A stretch of 64,000 nt of DNA from Oscillospiraceae bacterium (GCA_017473015.1 JAFUNP010000005.1:1-64000); one strand, 5' to 3'; counted from the first letter of the stretch, positions 18,499-26,713 are shown. Notes: generated from the letters alone by a model not told the origin. Translations and numbers: made by a program.

Positions 18499-18561
18499 AG
18501 CTACCTCCTGTGACTGATTTTGATTTCTGGTCACAGATGAATTTTATCACAGTATAAATCG

Positions 18562-18577
18562 GTTGTCAATGGCTAAC
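18562..18577. promoter_or_regulatory. TetR-type operator 2 (autoregulation)
   Basis: GTTGTCAATGGCTAAC, a one-mismatch version of GTTAG-N6-CTAAC, located 64 nt upstream of the TetR start. Confidence 0.55.
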
Positions 18578-18657
18578 TGCTGGTTTCACATTCAAGAATA
18601 TATAATGCAAATAAAAAAGCGACAGCTCCTGCCATCGCTTTAATGATACTGAGACAA

Positions 18658-19608
18658 TCAATTGCCGTATGTGATTATAGCCGTACCCTCTGCTATAGCC
18701 AGAGATGTGGCTATATAGAGAACAGTGGCGTCATACTGTGCGAAGTACTCCTTTGTCACATTGCCGAAAATATCGGTAATATAGCCGATTTTCTGACCTT
18801 TGCTGATTTTTTCTTCTATGTCTGCCAGAGGATGCCACATGCCTGTCACATCACTGTCAAGATAAATGACATTGGTCATTTCAACAGCCGGTACAGCCGG
18901 TAACACAGGCCGTCCGTCCATTATGCCCAGGTATTTCATCACATTATACACATCGGCTTTGTAATCCTCCACCTGCTGCCCGGTCCATACGCCCTGACAG
19001 CCACGTTCAATGAGCAATGACGGTATGCCGAGGATTGCCCGGCTGTTGTAAGCACCGGTAGTGGATTTTGATTTTACCATGAATTTTGCGTTTATATATT
19101 TTGCCATTCCATAGGCTTTGTCCAGCGCGTCACCGTTTTCGCCCACACCGGGACGGTACACATATGGCGGCAGCTTTTCGTGAATATCGCCGCCGTGGAG
19201 GTCCAGATAATAATCTGCGCGCTTCTGGTAATTTTCTGTAAGGAAATAAGCAATTTTATCGCCTGCTGTACCATTTTCATCACCCGGGAAAAGCCTGTTC
19301 AGGTTTTTGCCGTCCAGAGGTGTGATGTAAGAAACTCTGTCATAAAAACCGGCCATATTCACACAGTTGATAATAATGACCTGTCCCTTGATTTTTTCAG
19401 GGTCTATCTCTTTTGCCAGCTGTGTAGCAGCCTCGATACAGGGGTATTCGCCGCCGTGGATACCGGCAGTTATCAGCAGGGTTTCTCCCTCCCGGACACC
19501 GTTTATCACTGTGACAGGCAGCCGGCACACATCGTATACCGGGGTCATGCCCTGTACTTTCTGTCCCGGAGCGGCAGTTAAATTCATAAATGTTATTGCT
19601 TTTTTCAT
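18658..19608 (-). CDS. M14-like zinc hydrolase (succinylglutamate desuccinylase/aspartoacylase family)
   Basis: 316 aa, start at the ATG 19608 with AAAGGTG 6 nt upstream. The zinc motif is 'GIHGGEYPCIEAA' (HxxE), with the distal zinc ligand in 'YLDLHGGD'; Arg-rich substrate elements include 'DGKNLNRLFPG'. The C-terminal 'GQKIGYITDIFGN' beta domain is typical of the AstE/AspA group. These enzymes remove acyl groups or cleave C-terminal residues; the exact substrate is unknown. The upstream region holds the third TetR operator (19875-19890), so the hydrolase probably processes something related to the ECF substrate. Confidence 0.8.
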   Translation of the reverse strand: MKKAITFMNLTAAPGQKVQGMTPVYDVCRLPVTVINGVREGETLLITAGIHGGEYPCIEAATQLAKEIDPEKIKGQVIIINCVNMAGFYDRVSYITPLDGKNLNRLFPGDENGTAGDKIAYFLTENYQKRADYYLDLHGGDIHEKLPPYVYRPGVGENGDALDKAYGMAKYINAKFMVKSKSTTGAYNSRAILGIPSLLIERGCQGVWTGQQVEDYKADVYNVMKYLGIMDGRPVLPAVPAVEMTNVIYLDSDVTGMWHPLADIEEKISKGQKIGYITDIFGNVTKEYFAQYDATVLYIATSLAIAEGTAIITYGN

Positions 19609-19665
19609 TCTTATCACCTTTCTATGTAATCGGGTAATGCTATTTGTTTTTTTAATTCAGTCATA

Positions 19666-19859
19666 TCAGTTTCCCCTCTCTATGGTGAAACTGAAATCAC
19701 AACAGCTGCCGCCTGTGCCCAGTGTCTGTGTTCTTTCAAATTTTATTCCCGGCAGATTGCCATAGCAGTAAATATCACTGTCACAGAAATTATGGGTCAG
19801 CTCCGGACAGCCGCACCGCCGGCAATATCTTTTTTGTAAAAATCAAATCCTGATTCCAT
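19666..19859 (-). pseudogene. Frameshifted fragment resembling the C-terminus of L-2-amino-thiazoline-4-carboxylate hydrolase family
   Basis: An ATG at 19859 follows GAGGTGACTT and reads MESGFDFYKK, then hits a run of six A. A -1 slip (or one extra A) joins it to a second frame beginning RYCRRCGCPELTHNFCD and ending FERTQTLGTGGSCCDFSFTIERGN, giving 64 aa. That second part resembles the C-terminal end of the ATC hydrolase family, which is normally well over 150 aa. It is either a remnant or a short gene needing slippage. A 16-codon ORF (19614-19664) follows directly. Both lie between operator 3 and the M14-like gene. Confidence 0.45.
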
Positions 19860-19874
19860 AAGTCACCTCATGCG

Positions 19875-19890
19875 GTTAGTGTGCGCTAAC
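19875..19890. promoter_or_regulatory. TetR-type operator 3 (M14-like gene)
   Basis: GTTAGTGTGCGCTAAC, GTTAG-N6-CTAAC, the same spacing as operator 1. It lies ~16 nt upstream of the frameshifted fragment and ~270 nt upstream of the M14-like gene. Confidence 0.65.
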
Positions 19891-19956
19891 TTGCTCTGTC
19901 TGTATTGTACACCTGAATTGTCACTCAGTCAATTTATAAATTATTAAATAAAAACA

Positions 19957-19983
19957 GCACCCTGCGGACAAAGTCCGGGGTGC
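19957..19983 (-). terminator. Terminator of the MarR gene
   Basis: GCACCC...GGAC AAA GTCC..GGGTGC stem; the reverse-strand transcript continues into TGTTTTTATTT. Confidence 0.75.
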
Positions 19984-20027
19984 AGCAATATATTTATAGG
20001 TAAAAATAAAGCTCTCGTCAAAAAACT

Positions 20028-20498
20028 TTACTCTTCCAGTTCTGACATAAACTGCAGAATTTCCAGGTAGCTTTCCACTGCTTTGAAACCATATGTGTCG
20101 ATAAGCTGTTTAAGGACAGCGCCGTATGACTCGTTATCATGCCGCATGTGGGCTTTGCACAGTTCATCTCCCTTTGGGGTAACATAAAGCTTTATCTGTC
20201 GTGCATCTGTAGGGTGAGGCTCGAAGCGCAGCACATCCTTTGCCACAAGCTTGGATGCCATCTGGGACACAGCGCTTTTGGTGCGTTTGGACAATATGGC
20301 CATATCTTTTATTGTAATACCCGGATGAAAATAAACACGGTTTACAAAATGGGCTTCTAATGGCGTGTATTTTTCACCTGTGCCATAGTCAAAAGGTGTC
20401 CTGTAGTGCTGTTCATACACCTGATTTCTGCTGCAGTCCAGCTCTGCCAGTTCGTATGGGGTCAGTGGCAAATCTTTATAGGTTTTCTTTTCAGACAT
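20028..20498 (-). CDS. MarR-family transcriptional regulator
   Basis: 156 aa from the ATG at 20498, with AAGGAGG 4 nt upstream. The winged helix is visible: 'HPGITIKDMAILSKRTKSAVSQMASKLVAKDVLRFEPHPTDARQIKLYVTPKG', including the DxRxxxLxLT-like wing. MarR proteins are dimeric repressors or activators. It sits downstream of an MFS gene on the same strand but has its own promoter and an overlapping palindrome, suggesting autoregulation. Whether it also controls the MFS gene cannot be told. Confidence 0.85.
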   Translation of the reverse strand: MSEKKTYKDLPLTPYELAELDCSRNQVYEQHYRTPFDYGTGEKYTPLEAHFVNRVYFHPGITIKDMAILSKRTKSAVSQMASKLVAKDVLRFEPHPTDARQIKLYVTPKGDELCKAHMRHDNESYGAVLKQLIDTYGFKAVESYLEILQFMSELEE

Positions 20499-20534
20499 TA
20501 TGCCTCCTTGTGACTGTTCAAAATATGGAACATA

Positions 20535-20573
20535 TATAATAGTAATCTTATTATACATATTTTTCTTTGTCAA
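20535..20573 (-). promoter_or_regulatory. MarR promoter with overlapping palindrome
   Basis: Reverse strand -35 TTGACA (20568-20573), 17-bp spacer, -10 TAAGAT (20545-20550). The palindrome TATAATA-N7-TATTATA (20535-20555) covers the -10 and is a plausible autoregulatory site. Confidence 0.55.
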
Positions 20574-20586
20574 GAAATTACAAAAA

Positions 20587-20615
20587 CAATACCGGGCTGT
20601 AAAAGCCCGGTATTG
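20587..20615 (-). terminator. Terminator of the second MFS gene
   Basis: Stem CAATACCGGGCT / AGCCCGGTATTG followed on the reverse strand by TTTTTG. Confidence 0.8.
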
Positions 20616-20652
20616 TCTGTTTATTGTGGGTGTTTATGGCCTGAACCTGTGA

Positions 20653-21936
20653 TTAAGCATTTTCTTTCTGGTTCTGTGCAAAATACCATGAGGAGTCTTT
20701 GCCGGCTTTCATTCTGCGGTCAAGGAGAATATTACATACCAGACCACCCAGAACAAGAGCGATTGAAACTATAAAGATGTATTTATAGCCTGTCATACCG
20801 TATTTTTCAATCCGGTTACCAGCCATGCTGTATGCAAATGTATCAGGAATTGTCATAACCATGCTTTCAAAAGCAACAGATGTACTGAACAGCATCATAG
20901 GTGTGCGTACAGTTGTAAGCAGTGTGTTGGACAGAGGACTGCGGCCTTTGAGAGACATTGTGAGCAGGATAACTGCAGCTATGGCAAAGATATAGTATGC
21001 AGGTGTCCAAGGGATAAACAGAATAATTACGATAGATGCAGCATAGAAGGCCAGCCACAGGAAGTAGCTCTTTACAGCGCCAACCTTGTCAGCATACCAT
21101 CCGGAGAAGATAGGAACAACGAATGCAAGAACATTATTACGAACTGTGTCCAGCAGAGTAACACCAGCCTGGGACATACCGAAGTATTCTACCAGCATTG
21201 GTGACATATATGTAAGACCGATGTAGCCTGTATAACCAAATGTGATACCCAGCCATACCAGCCACTGTGTAGGGTCTTTAACCAGCTTGAGCATATTTTT
21301 GAATGTGAATTTATCGTCTTCACTTTCTGTTTTTTCTTCTGCTGCTTCCGGTTTTGACTGTTTTGCAATAATCTGTACACCGATAAGTGTGATACCTGCC
21401 ATTACAGCATACATAATACACATGGTTCTTACGCTGACTACAGAACCAAAGCTTGCAACTGCCCATGTGGTAACAAGACCAACTACCAGACCGCTAAGAC
21501 CGGTAAAAGAGTCCAGCCAGCCGTAAACTTTACCGCTGAGTTCAGGTGGTGTAGTTGTGGCCAACAGTTTTACCATTGGTGCCCAGAAAGGTGTCAGGGC
21601 AAACAGGCAGAAGATGATAATAGATGCAAAATAGCCCGGATTTGTTGCCAGAACTACAGAACTGATACAGTAGCTGGCGCAGGCAAAAGTAAGCATTATT
21701 CTTGGTTTAACAATGTCACTGATAATACCGCCGTAGAAGTAGGACAGCACCTGTGCAATACTCATGATACTGAGAATTGTACCCATCTGGCCGTCGGTCA
21801 GCATATTGGCTTCTTTGTAAATAACATAGAAGTTTTTGATGATGCTCTGAGCACCTGTGGCTGTGGAACCAAGACCGCAGATAAATACTGCAAACCATGT
21901 GAAGGTGGTCATTTTAACTTTTTTTGCTTCACTCAT
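20653..21936 (-). CDS. MFS transporter (OxlT-like)
   Basis: 427 aa, twelve membrane segments. It shows an MFS loop 'GGIISDIVKPRIML' between helices 2 and 3 and the related 'SGWYADKVGAVKS' between helices 8 and 9, with an acidic central loop (KPEAAEEKTESEDD). The overall layout resembles oxalate/formate or monocarboxylate antiporters, but the substrate is not determined. AAAGGAG lies 7 nt before the ATG. It has a canonical promoter upstream and its own terminator, so it is monocistronic. Confidence 0.8.
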   Translation of the reverse strand: MSEAKKVKMTTFTWFAVFICGLGSTATGAQSIIKNFYVIYKEANMLTDGQMGTILSIMSIAQVLSYFYGGIISDIVKPRIMLTFACASYCISSVVLATNPGYFASIIIFCLFALTPFWAPMVKLLATTTPPELSGKVYGWLDSFTGLSGLVVGLVTTWAVASFGSVVSVRTMCIMYAVMAGITLIGVQIIAKQSKPEAAEEKTESEDDKFTFKNMLKLVKDPTQWLVWLGITFGYTGYIGLTYMSPMLVEYFGMSQAGVTLLDTVRNNVLAFVVPIFSGWYADKVGAVKSYFLWLAFYAASIVIILFIPWTPAYYIFAIAAVILLTMSLKGRSPLSNTLLTTVRTPMMLFSTSVAFESMVMTIPDTFAYSMAGNRIEKYGMTGYKYIFIVSIALVLGGLVCNILLDRRMKAGKDSSWYFAQNQKENA

Positions 21937-22066
21937 AATAGTTCTCCTTTTTCTCGATGTTCTGACATTAAAGAGCTTCAGCTGCAGCTACGCCCGGAGA
22001 CAGGTTGTTCAGGCATCTGTGGCATATGTAATTCGTTAAGTTCCTTAATATTCAGCATTTTCTACT

Positions 22067-22095
22067 ATTTTAGTCTCAATTAAATGATTTGTCAA
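22067..22095 (-). promoter_or_regulatory. Promoter of the OxlT-like MFS gene
   Basis: Reverse strand -35 TTGACA (22090-22095), 17-bp spacer, -10 TAAAAT (22067-22072), giving a ~130-nt leader. Confidence 0.6.
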
Positions 22096-22249
22096 TGAAT
22101 TTTGGCATTTTGTACTTTTTACATAAATTTATGAAAATTTTGTATTATATTCATACAAAACAGATATTGCATAAAGAGCAAACCAATACGGTTTACAGCA
22201 TTGTTCTGCCGGTGCATCGCCCTGGTCGGCAGATGTCTGGCGGAATAAA

Positions 22250-22277
22250 AAAGGACGGACCGGGTGGTCCGTCCTTT
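22250..22277 (-). terminator. Terminator of the adenosine-deaminase-like gene
   Basis: Stem AAAGGACGGACC / GGTCCGTCCTTT with GGGT loop, followed on the reverse strand by TTTTATT. Confidence 0.8.
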
Positions 22278-22312
22278 GCTGTGTGAATATGGAATTTTAC
22301 AGGTGTGATGCT

Positions 22313-24781
22313 TTACAGCTTTGTTCCGATGTTGTCCTCCAGCCGATGAATTTTCTTTATTACATCTTCCACAGGTGCATTTGTTGTCACATAGCCCTCC
22401 AGAGAGGTGGCCTTGGCTTTCAGCATGGCGGATTTGGGGTATATGAAAATGCGGGTTTTGCCCTTGCCGTTTCGCGCTTCCTGTACCAGGTTAGCCACGG
22501 AAGAATTGCCGTCAAAAGCGAAAAGTACACAGTTTCTTCTTTCAAAAATTTCATAGTTGAAGGATTTGTATATGCCCATTTCCTGTGACTCTGTGGACAG
22601 GCGGATGCCCTTTATATTGGCACGGGACAGATTTTTCAGCTGTTTTTTATCCATGAGGGACGGAATAATGCTGTACACATCAAATTTTGTATTGTTCTGC
22701 ACTATATATTTTTCCTGACCGGACAGCTTGTGGCCCACTACAAAAAACACTTTGTCAGGGTTCAGGTTGTCCAGCAGTGCCTGCAACAGCTCTTTGTCAT
22801 TGTCAGATACTTTTGTGGAGGTATTTTTGCCGGTAAAGCTGCCGCCGGCTATCACAATGGGGTATTTGTCCCAGGGCAGTTCTGCAATTTTGTCTTTGAA
22901 AACCGGATAGGACGGCTGTTTGTTGATTTCAAACTTCACTTCATTTACACCCAGGTCGGTTTCTGACAGCCGCTGTGAGTAATACTGCTCCACAGTCAGC
23001 CCTGCCAGTTTCTGCCGGAAAAGGGCAGATTTATGCGCAAAATTTTCTGTCTGGCGTGCGATTATAGCATCTTCTGCTTTTTTCATCTGCATAAATTCCC
23101 GGTCGGTGACTTTCAGCAGGTTTGTCAGCGCCAGCTGCTCGTCCACGCTGTCAGTGCCGTACATGCCACAGCCGTCTGTGCCCATAACACAGGATATGCC
23201 CCGGGCCAGATAGCTTTTCAGCGGATGGGTTTTCAGGTCGATAATATTGTTCAGGCGCACATTGCTGGTCAGCTGGAATTCCAGCACCACATCATGCTGT
23301 CTGATTTTTGCCAGAAGGTCTTTGCCCTGTTTGCTTTTGAGGCTGGCACCGTAAAGCCCGTGACCTATGCGCATATATGGGAAGGACTGGCCTGGCAGCA
23401 GGGAGCTTTCCACCAGCTGAATGGCCTTTGCCATGTTTGTTTTCAGCGAATCGTTTTCACCGGCGTGAATACGGATTGTCCAGTTTCTGTCCCGGCTGGC
23501 TATCTTTGTCACAATTTCTTTTATAACCGCTTTCAGTTCGGCAATGTCGTTGATTTCCTCACCCACAAAATCGCTGCCAACCACATACGGGTCTTTGCAG
23601 ACAACCTTCAGTGCCTGCATGGCCTGGGTCAGATAGTCGGAAGAGGTGATGTTTTCTTTCACCAGAGTGAGAGGAATGCGGCGTATAGCTGTCAGGAAGC
23701 GGATGTCCACTCCGGTTTCCTTTTTCACCAGCGGCAGTATGCGGTGAATCTGTCCCAGCATACGCACATTTGACCGGTCCCTTTTCACCAGGGTGGTGTC
23801 GCTGATTTCCACATAGCGTATATGCTTTTTCCGGTATTCACGGCCTATCCACAGCAGAGTGTCCTCGTACAGTGTGTTTATAGCATAGTCAGGGTTGGAA
23901 TTGTCCCGCAGCATTCTTTCCAGATAGCTGTGAATATCCTTGTCCTCCAGCAGGTCGGTGTTGGCCAGCCGTATTTTATAGTCAGCAGGTACACCTTTGG
24001 TAAATACATAACGGTAAAGATACAGCTTTTCCAGATTGGTAAATACCGCCTGGGAGTCCTTGAGAATGGAAAGAGATATGCGGATTTTGTTGATATTGTC
24101 TGTGGAATTTTCTATATTCTGCAGTATCAGTGCCGCAAAGTTGATAAATGTGTTGTCATCAATTTTTCTTTCCAGATATTTGCCGGAAAGCCCGGACAGG
24201 TCTATGGTCTCTTTTACCTGCCGGCGCTGTCTGCCGATAAAAGCCTGCTGCCGGTCAGAAAGAGTCAGCCCCAGCTTTTTTATGTAGTACAGCGGGTAGC
24301 GTATCTGGTGCTTGATAGCCAGCGCGATGAGTATATCGCCGTTCAGATTGGCGTTGCCATGGGTGTGCAGGTCAGTGGTCAGCTTTACCTGCTGCGGCAC
24401 ATAGGATTTCAGCAGAGTTTCCCTGAATGAGTATTTATAGTCCTTTGTCTGGCTCATCAGGGTTTTGGCAATGGCAGGGATAAGGGAGTTTACTTCTACC
24501 TTTCCGTCGGGGTAGATGTTTGCCAGCTTGGTGCCGTTGATGCGCAGAATATACACACGCTGTCCGTCGCCTTTTATGTAACAGGGAATATCCCCGGTGA
24601 TAACAGTCTTTCCCTGCTGTACGCTGGTGGACTGGCCGGAAATAGCCGCCAGGTTGTTTATAAGGTTGTCCGATTTGTGATTGTCGGCAAAAATGGTGTA
24701 GGAAAGGTTGTCGTTCTCCATATCGAGGTTTACCACAATGTCCTTTTCCTTGTCCAGATATAACTTTCCGAAATAGCTCAT
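22313..24781 (-). CDS. Large adenosine-deaminase-like protein with extra N- and C-terminal domains
   Basis: 822 aa from the ATG at 24781 (CAGGTGAC upstream). A beta-rich N-terminal domain (~1-125) precedes a metal-dependent deaminase barrel: 'TTDLHTHGNAN' (H139, H141, metal ligands), 'IRIHAGENDS' (HAGE), 'MRIGHGLYG' and 'GISCVMGTDGCGMYG' (Asp pair). The deaminase core is expanded by about 100 aa. After ~residue 610 comes a separate Rossmann-like domain: 'PIVIAGGSFTGKN', 'VFFVVGHKLSGQEKYI' and 'GKGKTRIFIYPKSAML', reminiscent of SLOG/LOG nucleotide-binding domains. Typical Add is ~340 aa, so this is no housekeeping deaminase. RADAR RdrB proteins are also oversized deaminases, but no RdrA-like ATPase adjoins. 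Substrate unknown. Confidence 0.7.
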   Translation of the reverse strand: MSYFGKLYLDKEKDIVVNLDMENDNLSYTIFADNHKSDNLINNLAAISGQSTSVQQGKTVITGDIPCYIKGDGQRVYILRINGTKLANIYPDGKVEVNSLIPAIAKTLMSQTKDYKYSFRETLLKSYVPQQVKLTTDLHTHGNANLNGDILIALAIKHQIRYPLYYIKKLGLTLSDRQQAFIGRQRRQVKETIDLSGLSGKYLERKIDDNTFINFAALILQNIENSTDNINKIRISLSILKDSQAVFTNLEKLYLYRYVFTKGVPADYKIRLANTDLLEDKDIHSYLERMLRDNSNPDYAINTLYEDTLLWIGREYRKKHIRYVEISDTTLVKRDRSNVRMLGQIHRILPLVKKETGVDIRFLTAIRRIPLTLVKENITSSDYLTQAMQALKVVCKDPYVVGSDFVGEEINDIAELKAVIKEIVTKIASRDRNWTIRIHAGENDSLKTNMAKAIQLVESSLLPGQSFPYMRIGHGLYGASLKSKQGKDLLAKIRQHDVVLEFQLTSNVRLNNIIDLKTHPLKSYLARGISCVMGTDGCGMYGTDSVDEQLALTNLLKVTDREFMQMKKAEDAIIARQTENFAHKSALFRQKLAGLTVEQYYSQRLSETDLGVNEVKFEINKQPSYPVFKDKIAELPWDKYPIVIAGGSFTGKNTSTKVSDNDKELLQALLDNLNPDKVFFVVGHKLSGQEKYIVQNNTKFDVYSIIPSLMDKKQLKNLSRANIKGIRLSTESQEMGIYKSFNYEIFERRNCVLFAFDGNSSVANLVQEARNGKGKTRIFIYPKSAMLKAKATSLEGYVTTNAPVEDVIKKIHRLEDNIGTKL

Positions 24782-24890
24782 TTTGTCACCTGCAGGTTGT
24801 TTTGATGTAAAAAGTGGTTTTGTCTGTATTTTACCATATATACTGCAAAAAGACAGCAGTAAATCATAATTTTTGTATCTTAAAATACAA

Positions 24891-24922
24891 AAAGCCATTC
24901 CCGTACTTCGGGGAATGGCTTT
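24891..24922 (-). terminator. Terminator of the 4Fe-4S gene
   Basis: Stem AAAGCCATTCCC / GGGAATGGCTTT, followed on the reverse strand by TTTGTATTTT. Confidence 0.8.
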
Positions 24923-24963
24923 ACAGGTTTTCTGATTGAACTTACGGTAAACCGGCTTTTTAA

Positions 24964-25659
24964 TCACTCTTTGATTTTGCCGTCAGTTGTAACTGTTACC
25001 ACAGACCATGGGATGAACTTTCCGCTGGCCTGCAGGGCTCTTTTTACTGCGTACTCCATACCGCCGCAGCAAGGAACTTCCATTCTCACTACAGTCACAC
25101 TTTTAATATCGTTTCTTGCGAGAATAGCGGTCAGCTTTTCTGCGTAATCCACACTGTCCAGTTTAGGACAGCCGATTAATGTCACGTGGTTTTTCATAAA
25201 TCTGTTATGGAAATCGCCGCAGGCAAAGGCTGTGCAGTCAGCTGCTATCAACAGGTTTGCTCCGTTGAAAAACGGTGCCATAACAGGTACCAGTTTTATC
25301 TGCACAGGCCACTGTGACAGTCTGCTGCCTGTGAAAGAATCGTGGGTAATATCAGGTGCAGAGCCCTGTGGCACCGTTGTTTTCACCGCTGTACCCGGGC
25401 AGGAAAAACCGTGAACGCCTTTTTCCTTCTTTGCGGCCAGCACGGCTGCTTCGTTATATGCAGGTGCCTGGCGCATTTCAAAGGTAATGGCTCCGGTAGG
25501 GCATGCCGGCAGGCAGTCGCCCAGACCGTCACAGTAATCCTCTCTGGTCAGCTGGGCCACACCGTTAATCATTTCGATGGCTCCTTCATGGCAGGCAGCG
25601 GCGCATGCTCCGCAGCCGTTGCATTTTTCCTGGTCTATTTTAATGATTTTTCTTATCAT
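24964..25659 (-). CDS. 4Fe-4S dicluster ferredoxin-like protein
   Basis: 231 aa, start at the ATG 25659 with GGAG 7 nt upstream. Two [4Fe-4S] motifs lie near the N-terminus: 'CNGCGACAAACHEGAI' (CxxCxxCxxxC) and 'CDGLGDCLPACPTGAI' (CxxxxxCxxxC-P). The C-terminal ~130 residues carry more cysteines ('ADCTAFACGDFHN', 'GCPKLDS', 'VPCCGGMEY'), probably a further metal- or thiol-based site. Such proteins occur with hydroxylamine reductase (Hcp) in anaerobes, but hcp is not here. It is transcribed divergently from birA from a shared palindromic region that fits a CRP/FNR-type regulator. Confidence 0.8.
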   Translation of the reverse strand: MIRKIIKIDQEKCNGCGACAAACHEGAIEMINGVAQLTREDYCDGLGDCLPACPTGAITFEMRQAPAYNEAAVLAAKKEKGVHGFSCPGTAVKTTVPQGSAPDITHDSFTGSRLSQWPVQIKLVPVMAPFFNGANLLIAADCTAFACGDFHNRFMKNHVTLIGCPKLDSVDYAEKLTAILARNDIKSVTVVRMEVPCCGGMEYAVKRALQASGKFIPWSVVTVTTDGKIKE

Positions 25660-25751
25660 AATTTCACTCCATTTCAATTCCGGAAGAATCTTCCACGATT
25701 GTATGGAAAAGCATGGTTATGTATTTTTCCGGAGATTTTTTCTGTAAATAT

Positions 25752-25810
25752 ACTATACCACAGCATCTACAGGTGTTGCAATTGCAACATTTACCATTTG
25801 AGGGTATAAT
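25752..25810. promoter_or_regulatory. Divergent promoters sharing a perfect 16-bp palindrome
   Basis: TGTTGCAATTGCAACA at 25774-25789. For birA (+) the -35 is TTGCAA (25782-25787) and the -10 TATAAT (25805-25810), spacer 17. For the 4Fe-4S gene (-) the -35 is TTGCAA (25776-25781) and the -10 TATAGT (25752-25757), spacer 18. A protein bound to the palindrome would cover both -35 boxes. Size and symmetry fit a CRP/FNR-family (HcpR-like) site. Confidence 0.6.
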
Positions 25811-25862
25811 ACATAATAAGAAACGACTGCTGCGATAAAGCACAGAGCAGAGGAGAAACGGA

Positions 25863-26642
25863 ATGAATTTATCTGCGGAAAAAATAAAAGAAAAACTGCA
25901 TCCGTTTTTTCACCGGGTGGAGCTGATTGACACTGCGGAAAGCACAAACACCCTGATGAAAAAAACAGCAGGACAGACCAGGCAGGGTCATGTGATAATC
26001 GCCAGACATCAGACCGGCGGCCGAGGGCGAAATGGAAGAATATTCTACAGCCGGAAAGACCGGGGAATATACCTGTCCTTTCTGCTGAAACCACAACTGG
26101 ACATTCAACGGCTGCAAGGTATAACCGCCGCGGTTGCGGTGGCTGCTGCCAGAGCAGCAGAACAGGTGTGCGGTGTGGAATGCGGTATAAAGTGGGTAAA
26201 TGATATATATGTCAATGACAGAAAAATCGCAGGCATATTGTGTGAAACAGCTCTGAAACCGGGAACGGCATCGCTGGAATATCTGGTAGTTGGTCTGGGA
26301 ATGAATGTATATCCGGCCGTATTGCCGCCGGATATAGCGTATACCGCCGGCTGTGTAGCTGATTACGCTGTGACGGATTTTGATGCGAATGACCTGGTTT
26401 GTGCTTTTCTGAACAATTTTTATTCCATTTATTCCGGTTTTGAAGATAAAGGTTTTATGGAGTATTACAGACGGCACTGTGTACTCTCCGGGTGTGAAAT
26501 AACCGTGCTGGAAAAGAACGGCAGCTATAGCGCAAAGGCTGTAGGAGTAGATGACCGGGGCAGACTGATAATTGAAAAGGACGGAGAAAGACAGCTTCTT
26601 TCTTCCGGGGAAATAACTGTGAGAAAAAACGGTCCTTTGTAA
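25863..26642 (+). CDS. birA: Biotin--[acetyl-CoA carboxylase] ligase, without DNA-binding domain
   Basis: 259 aa. Class I-type ligase lacking the N-terminal helix-turn-helix of bifunctional BirA. Motifs: 'DTAESTNTLMKK', the biotinyl-AMP loop 'QTGGRGRNGRIFYS' (GRGRxG), 'IKWVNDIYVNDRKIAGILCE' (KWPND-like) and a C-terminal SH3-like cap ('VDDRGRLIIEKDGERQLLSSGEI'). It makes biotinyl-5'-AMP and attaches biotin to the EAMK lysine of biotin carboxyl carrier protein, encoded here by accB at 36248-36679. AGAGGAG precedes the ATG. Confidence 0.92.
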   Translation: MNLSAEKIKEKLHPFFHRVELIDTAESTNTLMKKTAGQTRQGHVIIARHQTGGRGRNGRIFYSRKDRGIYLSFLLKPQLDIQRLQGITAAVAVAAARAAEQVCGVECGIKWVNDIYVNDRKIAGILCETALKPGTASLEYLVVGLGMNVYPAVLPPDIAYTAGCVADYAVTDFDANDLVCAFLNNFYSIYSGFEDKGFMEYYRRHCVLSGCEITVLEKNGSYSAKAVGVDDRGRLIIEKDGERQLLSSGEITVRKNGPL

Positions 26643-26680
26643 AATACCGTTTTTTGTCCCGTACAAAATACAGAAAATAA

Positions 26681-26713
26681 AGAGCAACCGCCTGGTACAA
26701 AGACGGTTGCTCT
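26681..26713 (+). terminator. Terminator of birA
   Basis: Stem AGAGCAACCG / CGGTTGCTCT followed by TTCTTTT. A weaker stem AAAAACGG/CCGTTTTT overlaps the birA stop. Confidence 0.75.

Larger units (their letters stand above)
21937..22312. other. Intergenic region with one promoter and one terminator
   Basis: It holds the MFS promoter (22067-22095) and the terminator of the next gene (22250-22277). Nothing else was recognised. Confidence 0.6.

Noticed and set aside
20653..21936. Assigning oxalate/formate specificity to the MFS gene
   Set aside because: General resemblance to the OxlT group only; no substrate residues can be checked by eye.
23033..23773. 246-aa forward ORF over the adenosine-deaminase-like gene
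   Set aside because: Antisense shadow; no RBS and no recognisable motif.
22313..24781. RADAR defence system
   Set aside because: Only an oversized deaminase is present; no RdrA-like ATPase or accessory membrane protein is adjacent. Kept as a question in the findings, not as a call.
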